This document shows positions 22,683 through 34,600 of a stretch of DNA of 64,000 nt, in pieces (position 1 is the first letter of the stretch; every line of letters starts with the position of its first letter). The DNA is taken from NCBI GenBank assembly GCA_964019165.1, contig OZ025284.1, forward strand, positions 3,653,773 through 3,717,772. The letters run 5' to 3'. The DNA is from Mastigias papua (Eukaryota; Cnidaria; Scyphozoa; Rhizostomeae; Mastigiidae). The position numbers and the translations under genes were made by a program. The notes beneath the pieces are model-generated. The model had not been told where the DNA came from. It saw nothing but the letters and a program-made list of their open reading frames with translations, and made no database searches.

Positions 22683-23103
22683 AGGGGCCATCCAGAAAGT
22701 ACAAACGCTTTAAAGGTCGGTGGGTGGGTACGGTCAAAAGCCTACACACGCGTACTGGGTGGGTGAATTGGTAATGGTCAAAGCGTACGCACAATGGCAT
22801 GCTCTACTAGAAAGCCTACCCATCGCGCAAGCTGATTGGAAAATGTGGACGAAATGGCACAAAATTAAAAATTGGCAGCAATTACTTTCGAAAAAGTGAG
22901 AACTTAATGCATTTTGCGCTCATTTTACGAAAAACTGTTGCTAAAAATGAGTAATATTTTTCAAGGGATACCAAGGAAAATTCGTACGCTCGTACAGGGA
23001 TGGGTGGGTGTTTTGAATCAAAAGCATACTCGCGCGTAAAGGGTCGGTAAGTTGGTCAAAAATGGGACGATCCTAGGCGTATGTACTTTCTGGAAGATCC
23101 TAA
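22683..23103. repeat. MITE family M (CCAGAAAGTAC ends), copy A, nested
   Basis: The left end GGCCATCCAGAAAGTAC pairs with the right end (complement GGATCTTCCAGAAAGTAC). The interior shares GGTCGGTGGGTGGGTA, TTGCTAAAAATG and GTACGCTC-type motifs with 42323-42653. It lies inside the foldback element. Confidence 0.7.
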
Positions 23104-23225
23104 GGGGGGCGTGTTTGCAAAAGAGGCACTTTGTATTTCCCTCATCAACCATATGTATCGTTCTTTCCCTTCGCTTTCTGAACAAGTGTTTTCCTCAGAG
23201 AGAATGTTGTACTCTACAAAAGAGT

Positions 23226-23422
23226 GCTTTGCCATGAGAAAGAGTTTTGACGTGAGAAAGAAAGTTTTGCCGTGAGAAAAGAGAGTTTTGCCGTGAGAAA
23301 GAAAGTTTTGCCGTGAGAAAGAAAGTTTTGCCGTGAGAAAGAAAGTTTTGCCGTGAGAAAGAGAGTTTTGCCGTGAGAAAGAGAGTTTTGCCGTGAGAAA
23401 GAAAGTTTTGCCGTGATACTTG
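23226..23422 (-). repeat. 20-bp tandem array, right arm of the foldback element
   Basis: This is the reverse complement of the left array, about nine to ten units of AAAGTTTTGCCGTGAGAAAG and its GAGAG variant. The order of the variants differs from the left arm, so the two arrays have evolved partly independently. Confidence 0.9.
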
Positions 23423-23440
23423 TGGGCCACCGTAAATAAC

Positions 23441-24116
23441 AGTGCAATTTTTTTTCAAGCCTCCAGGCTGAATTCTGCAGTCAAACCATTAATTGTCACG
23501 CTCATCACAAGGAAACTTGCCATAACTGGTAACACAAGCATTCGAATCAATTTCAACCAAAACTATCTCTTCGTGATTGATAAGATACTTAAGAAGTAGA
23601 GTATCAAAATGAATGGAATAGCTTGTCAAATCATTCTGGTGGGTGAAAGCAAATTATAACAAGGTGTACTTCTCAACAACTTAAAATATGTAATGCAACA
23701 GGACTGTATGAATATCTTTCTTGAGCGGACATCAGCTTATATCAAACAAATATTTCATCGAACTGTACCACTACATTGCTCTTCATATTTTAGCGCACCT
23801 CACAAGATTTTACACCCTTTCAGTCTTCAATCGCTTAGTAAGGGAAATAACAAGACTTCATAAGATTATTGGGTGAAAAACGTTTAAATCAGAAAAAAGA
23901 AGATTATGCTTAACTATCCTTAATTAAACTACTTCTAGACTTCAAAAGCACAACTGCTTGTCTAGTCTCATAACTATATACGTTATCTATAAAGTATTCA
24001 TCGTTGCAACCAACATTTGCTATAAACATTGAGACTGCCTTTAAAAAGGGGCGGAATTCTATTGAAGAAAAGCACTGATGAGTCTTTTCCTTATATTATC
24101 AATGTCACTATGATTA
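23441..24116. other. Intergenic stretch, nothing recognised
   Basis: AT-rich sequence without a recognised gene or repeat. Confidence 0.4.
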
Positions 24117-24544
24117 TCAACAACATCATCATCATCATCATCAACATAACCACTAATACGACGGATGAAGTGGGCTATAAACAAATAAACAGACATGCAT
24201 GCATACACATATGCATACATACAGGTAAAAATTGTATAAAGATTACCATATATTTATCACAGTTATCGCAGTAGGGGCAATAGGAGCAATAATGAAGAAT
24301 GCAAAAAGCAACTTGAAACTACTCGGAAAAAACGACACAAGAACAATAAAGTGATGTACAAGATTCAAGAGCCAGCTATTCTGGAAACCATAAATGTGTG
24401 CAAGAAGACAGCGATAAAAATTTAGTTCAGAAAAGAGCATTGAAACAGACAATTACTAAAGTAACCATAGATAAATAAATTTGTAGAGTTTGCAACCGGT
24501 ATCTATTGCATTATAGAAAATAACATGTATTCTAAACTAGCCAT

Positions 24545-24583
24545 ACAAACATACATACATACATACATACATACATACATACA
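24545..24583 (+). repeat. (ACAT)n microsatellite
   Basis: Uninterrupted ACAT repeats of about nine units. A shorter ATC array lies at 24117-24150. Confidence 0.9.
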
Positions 24584-24677
24584 AAAGACACTAAGAATTT
24601 CGAAATGAGTTTATAGTTCCCATTAACAGGGTGCAGGTTCCCAACCAATGATGATTCTTATGCACGGGTTTTTACTG

Positions 24678-24832
<155 letters not shown>

Positions 24833-24891
24833 TTCTCACCAATATGCCTGGTAGACACTACTGTCTGTCAGTCAGTGAACCTCTCAGAAAC

Positions 24892-25001
<110 letters not shown>

Positions 25002-25522
25002 CTCAGCCTGAAGAGTCCACTCTGAACGGACAAAACTAGTTGCGAAAAAATTAGTTGTCATTTTCTGAGCTTACATCTATTTAAGACAACTACTTTCTCT
25101 CCAGGTCCATGCAGATCGAGGGCACAATGAGAGACTCACTCTTTGAAAAACTATTGCTAGTTGCAATGACTCTGTTGTTTAATATAAATTCAATCCAGCA
25201 CATAAAACGGTCAAGCATCAGACAGTCACCATTAACTCATCTAGCAAAGTTCAAACTGATCACCAACCATAGGGAAATTAAAGCAAATGCTAATAATCTG
25301 AACAATGAAATGGTGCATAATATCATTAGCACATGCACACACCATTGTTTCAGCATCAACAACATGACAGGGTAAATTGATAGACATGATATCATACCAA
25401 TAAACAATTTAGACGTCCCAGGAAAATCTCCTCCATGAAGGCTCTTGCCTAGAATTAATCGTCTATGTCCCGTACTTTGACAGCAATATGGGTGAAGATT
25501 TGTCGCCTTAACACAACTCGAA

Positions 25523-25625
25523 CTAGATAGGCAATATCGTGGTTGCAAAGGTCAATCCCATGAAGAATGTGAAAAGTATAAGTGGAGTAAACCATCCCCA
25601 AACTGGCCAAAGTGCTATACAGCAA
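25523..25625 (-). CDS. TMEM128: TMEM128 exon 4 (terminal)
   Basis: It follows CTTTTTCAG and encodes the C-terminal helix (CCIALWPVWGWFTPLILF to TTILPI) and stop TAG at 25523-25525. With the donor at ACATG the spacing to the ALW motif equals that of the vertebrate protein. A donor six bases earlier with an internal acceptor would also keep frame but would shorten the helix. Confidence 0.9.
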
Positions 25626-28600
25626 CTGAAAAAGAAAAGAGAAAGTGAAATGACAAGTTCGTGGGTTTCTTAACATGTGGTTGTGGAATCTGAGATTAGC
25701 GTCCCCGTGGGTCATTATCACATCTATGTACTACACTAAAAGGCTGTGCCCACAATGCCTCGCATCCCTTTCCTTTTTCTGATGAGGACAACACTGTCCA
25801 TTCATATCGTCCGTTTTTTAAATAAATACATTGGCACGTGTTCATACTGCTCCAGTATACACGCTGTTAGCAGCCTCATTGCTAAACAGAGGCTTGAATA
25901 GTACTGTTCACTAAAAGTGATCAAAGAAGCACCAAAAATAATTAATCCATATCATTAGGAACTTGCCAATACTAATTAAGCCGCTAAAGTATATAAAAAC
26001 TTTCACTTTTTCCTTCCCGATCAGAGAGCCTTGAAACTGTAATATACCCAGATGTCTTCCTTCAAATTGAAAAACGGAGCGTGTTGAATACAAGCCGAAT
26101 ATGTAAAAACGCAGATATTAAAGCTCTTCTGCAGAAACTGTACATTTTTTAGCATTGCTGATGTCCTAAGGTACCCTAAGGTACTTATTTCTCAACGACA
26201 TACTACAATGATCTAAAAGTCCTTAATATAATTCATCTGTTCTTTCAATATAGCAGAGCTTGCTACCTGTGAATCCTCTTCTTCCTAGTAAGTTCTCGTC
26301 TGTTGGTACTACAGAACTTCACTACAGCACGAAAAAGCGGTACCATGCTTTAGACATACTGAAAAGTCTCTTTTCGTCCGACACTCGTCAGAGTATGAAA
26401 TGTCGGATAGCGACCGAAAGGTGAACCGAAATATATAGCCAGATGTAGGTGCACGTGATATGATGAATAATGTGTCCAGTCCACAAGTCCATAAGTCAAC
26501 AAGTTCTTGTAATAAATAAGCTTCAATTTCACTCGTGCATTCTGTCCTTTATTAACATCTCTAAAATCCCATCTTCTCTGCTATGCTTGATGAATTGATG
26601 TAGTGCAAAGAGTTTCAATTCAGTATTATTTTAAGATCTGAATATCCTTCTTCTGATGTCCAGCTCAAAGCTGCGCAGAATGTCCGCTGGCAGGCTAAGA
26701 CCAATTCCCAATGTTTTCGGTCACATTCGCAGATGATAGTTAATTCGCTTATGGAAATAATTGCAACAAATTCCCTATGTGTCGAACATTTGGCTTGCAT
26801 TTACTTTGCAATAAAGGGTACTAGCAACCATTGTATCATTTAGTTTGTAGATGAGAAATTGCTATTTCAATTTGCTCTAAATAAAGCTGGTGATTATTCT
26901 GATTACATTGCAGGTTAATTCTAATATAGCATGATCGCAGATCTTCATCCAGTTTCCGTCTGGGTATTGCTTTTATCCATCTTAATACTGAAGATTCCCA
27001 AGAGCAGTATAAAACTCTTCTTCTTCTTAACGGAAGGAATTCTCTCTCCTTTTTTATCATAATCTTTTGAAAGAATCGCTTTGCTTACGTCTTCACTTTT
27101 TCATACCAAAAACATGACACTTGTCTACATGAAACTGTAAGTTAGTTCACTGTAGCAATTTTGAAAATATACTAACTGGCTGTTGGCTATCATATTCTAG
27201 AGCTATGACTATTGATGTATTTTGTATTTTACTTCTCAATGGTCTTCATCAGAGTGTTCACACAATAAACAACAGTGGCAAAAGGCAGTCACCTTGGAGA
27301 ACTCCATTTAGACTTCAATAAGAGGTAATGTGAAGTTGTTTGCTGAGATCGCTATATAAAAATCTCTATCTTTATAGGAGAAAGTCAAATTGTCAATTCC
27401 TGGGGAGCACGGTTGTATTTCAACATTGAACGGAAACGCTCCTGGTGCACCTGTCCAAAGGCTTTCCTCAAATTTACGAGAGAGGCTGCATTGTTTTAAG
27501 CAAATACGGAATATCAATTAATATTTAGATTCTGTATGTTATATAGTATAATAAACTCCTGTCCAGAAGCTCTTCCATATGTTCGTTTCTATATATCTGT
27601 GCTCGTAGAAAGAGTCGTAAATGAGATTTGTTCATAAGCATGTTAAGATATTACACAATAATGGTTCTTGAAAAGTCTGTTGGTACTACAGAACTTCACT
27701 ATAGCACAAAAAAGCGGAAACATTCTTTTGGCATACTGAAAGCTTTTTTCGTCCGACACTCGTCAGAGTATGAAACGTCGGATAACGACCGAAAGGTGAA
27801 CCGAAATATATAGCCAGATGCGGGTGCACGTGATATGATGAATAATGCGTCTATTTGGCCCTATGATTGGCCAATTAGCACCTATTCACCATTGTTTACT
27901 TGAAGAGTCCAAGTGAAAAAACGAACTCTTTTTGTTTACACAAGACTGGGTTTTGAGTCTTGATGTAAACCGATTCCAAAACACCTAAATGAAAGGACGA
28001 TCTTGCTTGCCCAATGATCCGAAAATTATCGTCTGTATATGTTTTGGCGCATTCTGGATTTGTTAGAAGATGTTGTCCTATGGCCGAATCACTTTTCATT
28101 TTAGAATTAGAGTTTTTACATGTACGAGGCGGCTGTTCTCTTGTTGTAGTGTTTTTCGTCCTGATGCTCGTGGGTACATGTTGTTTTATTCTATCTGCTA
28201 ACCTCTGCGTAGTGCGCCCTACGTACCGAGCTTCACATCGGCACGAAAATTCGTAAACTACACAACTTTTTTGGGTGGTAGGAACGCTATCTTTTTTAGC
28301 AGATGGTAGCATGACCCTCGTATTATAAACCGCACGGGGCTTCACAGCATAGAAACAAGATGTAATGGCTTTATTGATTTGGTTTTCAAATTTAGATGAA
28401 ACATTTCCAATCCAGGGCAATTTCAGGTAAACCGGGCACTTTTCAGGACCAAACCGTTTTTCTGATGAAATGTTGGCTAGTTTTTCCTTAATGCAAGAAA
28501 CAAGGACATCTTCTGGATATCCATTGTCAATTAAAAGTTGTTTTATTGTGTCCAGCTCAGAATCTAACTTAGTTTTAGAGCAAATCATAAGTGCCCTATG

Positions 28601-31600
28601 AACTAAAGTTTTGATTAGGTTGATCTTCCTAGCTTTTGGGCTGAAGGAATTCCAACGGATGTATTGACCAGTAAACGTTGGCTTCCTGTAAATGCTGGTG
28701 AGAAATCCAGTGCCCCCTTTCTCCACCGAAACATCTAGAAAATTCAAGGAGTTGTTTTGCTCCTTCTCTACTGTAAATTTTAGGGCTGGATGTAGTTGGT
28801 TGAGGTTTACATGAAAACGATCACATTCCAGCTCCGAACCGAAAATGACAAAAGTATCGTCAACATAACGAAAGTAGACACCTGGTTTTACGGTGTTATT
28901 GAAAAGTCTACTTTCATGAAAACCCACGAAAATATTTGCTAGAGCTGGCCCCAAAGGACTACCCATTGCCACTCCATCTATTTGCTTATACATCTGGTTG
29001 TTAAAACTAAATTCCACTCCTCGCGTAGCAATTAGCATCAATTCTTTGAAGGCGTCCTCGGGGAATGGAGGGCAATCAAGGTGACCTCGATACAAAGCGT
29101 CAGCACAAATCCCTATGGTCTCATCTAATGGCACGTTGGTGAATAGACTGCTGATGTCAAAAGAGCACAGAAATGCTTTGGCAGGTTCAACGTTGTAGTT
29201 TTGAATAAAGCTGGCAAATGTAAAAGAATCTTTTACGCAATTCGAGGAGTAGAGTTTTAGGACCGGGGCCAAAACTTCTGATAACATTAGCTGATAACTT
29301 CTGATAATACGCCCACGTATGTATGGCTTACCGAAAACGCACAAAGAAGACATCCCACTTCGGCCTATTTTATCTATGATTGGCTCCTCTCAACATGAAC
29401 TTGCTAAATGTTATCAGAAGTTTTGGCCCCGGTCCTAAAACTCTACTCCTCGAATTGCGTAAAAGATTCTTTTACATTTGCCAGCTTTATTCAAAACTAC
29501 AACGTTGAACCTGCCAAAGCATTTCTGTGCTCTTTTGACATCAGCAGTCTATTCACCAACGTGCCATTAGATGAGACCATAGGGATTTGTGCTGACGCTT
29601 TGTATCGAGGTCACCTTGATTGCCCTCCATTCCCCGAGGACGCCTTCAAAGAATTGATGCTAATTGCTACGCGAGGAGTGGAATTTAGTTTTAACAACCA
29701 GATGTATAAGCAAATAGATGGAGTGGCAATGGGTAGTCCTTTGGGGCCAGCTCTAGCAAATATTTTCGTGGGTTTTCATGAAAGTAGACTTTTCAATAAC
29801 ACCGTAAAACCAGGTGTCTACTTTCGTTATGTTGACGATACTTTTGTCATTTTCGGTTCGGAGCTGGAATGTGATCGTTTTCATGTAAACCTCAACCAAC
29901 TACATCCAGCCCTAAAATTTACAGTAGAGAAGGAGCAAAACAACTCCTTGAATTTTCTAGATGTTTCGGTGGAGAAAGGGGGCACTGGATTTCTCACCAG
30001 CATTTACAGGAAGCCAACGTTTACTGGTCAATACATCCGTTGGAATTCCTTCAGCCCAAAAGCTAGGAAGATCAACCTAATCAAAACTTTAGTTCATAGG
30101 GCACTTATGATTTGCTCTAAAACTAAGTTAGATTCTGAGCTGGACACAATAAAACAACTTTTAATTGACAATGGATATCCAGAAGATGTCCTTGTTTCTT
30201 GCATTAAGGAAAAACTAGCCAACATTTCATCAGAAAAACGGTTTGGTCCTGAAAAGTGCCCGGTTTACCTGAAATTGCCCTGGATTGGAAATGTTTCATC
30301 TAAATTTGAAAACCAAATCAATAAAGCCATTACATCTTGTTTCTATGCTGTGAAGCCCCGTGCGGTTTATAATACGAGGGTCATGCTACCATCTGCTAAA
30401 AAAGATAGCGTTCCTACCACCCAAAAAAGTTGTGTAGTTTACGAATTTTCGTGCCGATGTGAAGCTCGGTACGTAGGGCGCACTACGCAGAGGTTAGCAG
30501 ATAGAATAAAACAACATGTACCCACGAGCATCAGGACGAAAAACACTACAACAAGAGAACAGCCGCCTCGTACATGTAAAAACTCTAATTCTAAAATGAA
30601 AAGTGATTCGGCCATAGGACAACATCTTCTAACAAATCCAGAATGCGCCAAAACATATACAGACGATAATTTTCGGATCATTGGGCAAGCAAGATCGTCC
30701 TTTCATTTAGGTGTTTTGGAATCGGTTTACATCAAGACTCAAAACCCAGTCTTGTGTAAACAAAAAGAGTTCGTTTTTTCACTTGGACTCTTCAAGTAAA
30801 CAATGGTGAATAGGTGCTAATTGGCCAATCATAGGGCCAAATAGACGCATTATTCATCATATCACGTGCACCCGCATCTGGCTATATATTTCGGTTCACC
30901 TTTCGGTCGTTATCCGACGTTTCATACTCTGACGAGTGTCGGACGAAAAAAAAGCTTTCAGTATGCCAAAAGAATGTTTCCGCTTTTTCGTGCTATAGTG
31001 AAATAATGGTTCTATTGCTATCGGAAGAAAGGTTGCCGGGTTGTCAGATCTTCATTTCCTTCGAATGAAGATGGCTACACCCTTCTTCCATGCTTGGGAA
31101 TAAATGGGTATTGTCAGTAATGCTGCAAAAATATCCAAACGTAATTTCTCAAAATAGAGCAGTGCTTGAAAACAAGTACACCTATCATCTCTCACATTGC
31201 ATTTTTACTCTTGAATTTCAACCGAAGTAATCATCTCTTCCATTGCTTTTTTACTCTTGAACTTCAACCCAAGTAATCATCTCTTCCATTGCTTTTTTAC
31301 TCTTGAACTTCAACCAAAGTAATCATCTCTCCCATTGCTTTTTTACTCTTGAACTTCAACCGAAGTAATCATCTCTTCCATTGCTTTTTTACTCTTAAAC
31401 TTCAACCGAAGTAATCATCTCTTCCATTGCTGTTTTACTCTTGAACTTCAACCGAAGTAATCATCTCTTCCATTGCTTTTTTACTCTTGAACTTCAACCC
31501 AAGTAATCATCTCTTCCATTGCTTTTTTACTCTTGAACTTCAACCGAAGTAATCATCTCTTCCATTGCTTTTTTACTCTTGAACTTCAACCCAAGTAATC

Positions 31601-34600
31601 ATCTCTTCCATTGCTTTTTTACTCTTGAACTTCAACCAAAGTAATCATCTCTCCTATTGCTTTTTTACTCTTGAACTTCAACCGAAGTAATCATCTCTTC
31701 CATTGCTTTTTTACTCTTGAACTTCAACCGAAGTAATCATCTCTTCCATTGCTGTTTTACTCTTGAACTTCAACCGAAGTAATCATCTCTTCCATTGCTT
31801 TTTTACTCTTGAACTTCAATCGAAGTAGCTTACTAACCTATTAAATTTCATACAAGATCTCATCGTTGAACTTTTTAATGAGTTGATTCTTTGATAAGGA
31901 GCTTTATAGTTCATAGAGAATGTCAGCCTCGTCCACATCAGTACCAAAGTTCATTTTGAAATACTGCTACATAACTGTTTATATAAATTCCTATTTCATA
32001 ACAAATAATTGCACTCTCCTGTACTCAAAGAAAAATCGCTTGAAATTTTTCAAAAATTCTTATCAAGTTATTAAAATCAAAACACTTAAGCCCATTTTCA
32101 ATATCAACAGCCAACAATGTGGCGACATCTTCTATGTTCTCACCAGAGGCATACAATGCACTACTATCGGCAAAATCGCATTTCTGATTTCTCGATTCAA
32201 AATAGGAGACAATTCATAAATAAATTAAAGAGAAGAGGCTGAAGAATTGAATCCTGTCGTATTCCTGATGAGATATAGTGCAAATCACTGAAAATAGAGT
32301 CAGCTTTCACAAAATGGTTTCTATGTGTTAGGCAACAGGGTCAACCTGCCAATTCCCAAAGTTAAAAGCGACGAGTTATTTCTATTAATAGGTCGTCGGA
32401 TTGACCATTGTAAGTTTTTGATGGGCCCATGAGTACCATTCTCATGATTCTTATATAAAAAACAATTATTTTTATACGGCACAAGCCATCAAAAGGAGAC
32501 AGGTGGATTCAATATACTGTATAAGTCCCACAGTTTGGGACCCAACTCTGAAGTTAATTTCTAATTTTCCAAGTAAATCCTTTAAAACTTATGGTTCGGG
32601 GCTGCTGGTGTTGGAAGGCCTGTGTATCTCATCCATTTTCATTCAAAGCCATTTGTTATGAATATATATTTTTGCTGTTGGGGCACTACATAATATACAG
32701 TACATCTTTGAAACTATAAAAATGCAAAAAACGCAACGAGACTACAATAGACTAGCAAAAACTACACTGAATTTCTAACCGAACTAAAATTATAGGACCG
32801 ATAAAATTCTATAGGCTAACATGCGACGAAAGACTTCAGATTCTAACATCATCGCTACACATTTTTATTAGTCTGGAACAGCTTCCAATATCGAGCAAGT
32901 AAACCGATATCGAGGAGTTATGAAACTGAGACCGCGTGCTCATATGACGAGAAAGCTCTTACCGCATGATGAGATTCCTCTGCCGGTCCGGTGCATGAGA
33001 GGTAGTTTTTCAGAGGAGTTTCTATTAGTCCCGTTGCATTGAGAAATTGGTTTTACTTTTATCATGCAACTGCTAGACTTGAACCTCTTTTTTAATGTGT
33101 GTTCTAGCTGCAAAGCTACGCCATATGAATACAATTCCACAATTACACAAATCCCTGGGAATCCTGGCTCCATCTACTTAACAGAAGTATCAACAATGAG
33201 CTGATTACCATGTAGCAAAGCTGCCGATCACTCATTGTTCACAAGCTGAAACCTGAGCCATATAGAATCCCTAAAACGGCTCTTTCTAGAATGACTGTCG
33301 TATCAGCGAAGTAACATCGAATCTAACCAAAAGTATACATGGCAAGCTTGTACGCTAATTAATAGGATGCTACGTTAGAAGCAAACATGCATGAAGATAT
33401 GGTCAAGAATGGTTGAATAGCAATAATAATCAGGCATACCATGTCATACCAGCTAGGAATGAAAAAGTTGCTAAAGGAACAGCTTGAGGGTAATGCATCT
33501 CGTAATCAGAAACCCCTTTGATATAATGACACCAAATGATGCAGAATAGGCCAATACACGTAGAAAGTAGAAGAAAACCTATGCCAGGATATAAAATTGA
33601 CCTGAAAATAGATAGATATTATTATTAATATATAGGAGAAACAATCATTGTCTTTCAGAAGTAAAATAAAAGATAGTTTTAATTAATTAAACGAGAAATT
33701 TTCGCAGTATTTTGATCTTTCTACAAATTTTTTGAAAGAGATACAATGAAATTTGGAAGCAACAAAATATTAGAAAAATACTTAAAAGAAAAATTAATAA
33801 GTTTCAAATTTACAATCATAAAAATTCAAGTCATAGGCTAAAATGTAAAACAAACTACAACACAAAAGTAATGCCAGAAACAATAAGTAAACTCTAGTAT
33901 ATCTAGAAACAACAATGAATATATCTCTAGTTGCAAAAAGACAAGATTGCTACTTTCCAATGAGTTTATGACTGTCATATGGACGCAAGCCTATCTAGGG
34001 CAGGCATGATGATTTAGGCTATGGGGCTACATTTCTGCATTGGGTGATAGGATCTACTATATAAGAAAGTGTACATTGTGTTCTACAAAGGCTTGTATAA
34101 CGACTCTTAGCATAACGAGTGCAAGATGAAAGTCCCACTGTAAAGTGCTGTGCGTGGCACTGCTACCGAACAAGTAACCAAATTTAACTTAACTTAAATG
34201 AAATGGAAGTCAACAGATAAACTGGCATAGGAAAAGAAACATTTTCGAAACTTGAGAGTACACTGTAAAAGTGATATGTTGAGACAGTCTGGTTACAAGA
34301 ATGTTCAACTGTATCAGCTCGATTTGACCATAGAGTAGAGGGGGTAGAAAAGTGACAGGGGAGGGGGAGAGTAAAGGTAACAAATAACAAAAACCCTAGG
34401 TTTCCCTTTCTATCAGGCATCATAGAGTATGGAGTTATCAAAAGATGACCAGTAATTTAGGGGGTGCTCTCTTCTTGATTAGTTTATCTATTGAGAGAGC
34501 TCCTCCTTATAAGAAATTCCCTGCATACAAATTCTTGTAAATTTTTGCTATGTTGTTAGCCTGTATTTCTTATTGTATTTTGTGCTTTCGTTGTATGTTG

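Larger units (their letters stand above)
22274..23434. mobile_element. Foldback element with tandem-array terminal inverted repeats
   Basis: The element begins TACGGTGGCCCACAAGTATC and ends in the exact complement. It is flanked by AATAAC on both sides (22268-22273 and 23435-23440), a 6-bp target duplication. Each terminal inverted repeat consists of the unique end followed by about ten 20-bp units, so each arm is roughly 210-230 bp. The 0.7-kb core has no transposase; it contains a nested MITE (22683-23103). It is non-autonomous, and the superfamily cannot be settled from the ends alone. Confidence 0.85.
27657..31013. mobile_element. Penelope-like element inserted as a head-to-head inverted dimer
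   Basis: The left arm (27695-29288, minus) and right arm (29407-31002, plus) are inverted repeats of about 1.6 kb. Their ORF translations are identical over 463 residues, and even the antisense frames match. The arms point outward from a 118-bp spacer. The whole structure is flanked by AATAATGGTTCT (27657-27668 and 31002-31013), a 12-bp target duplication not present in other copies of the terminus. This supports one insertion event. Differences are small: six versus eight A in one run, one A/G change near the ends, and the left arm extends 26 bp further. Both arms lack the N-terminal RT region, so the dimer is 5'-truncated. It sits in TMEM128 intron 3. Confidence 0.88.

Noticed and set aside
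28014..28256. 80-codon antisense frame, and its twin at 30439-30681
   Set aside because: Shadows of the GIY-YIG region; their identity only reflects near-identity of the two PLE arms.
27657..31013. Possibility that the PLE palindrome is an assembly or read artefact
   Set aside because: The 12-bp target duplication, the unequal outer ends and small differences between arms favour a real insertion, though raw reads should confirm it.
31183..31829. CRISPR-like look of regularly spaced repeats
   Set aside because: The 46-bp units are contiguous without unique spacers, and the context is a eukaryotic intron.
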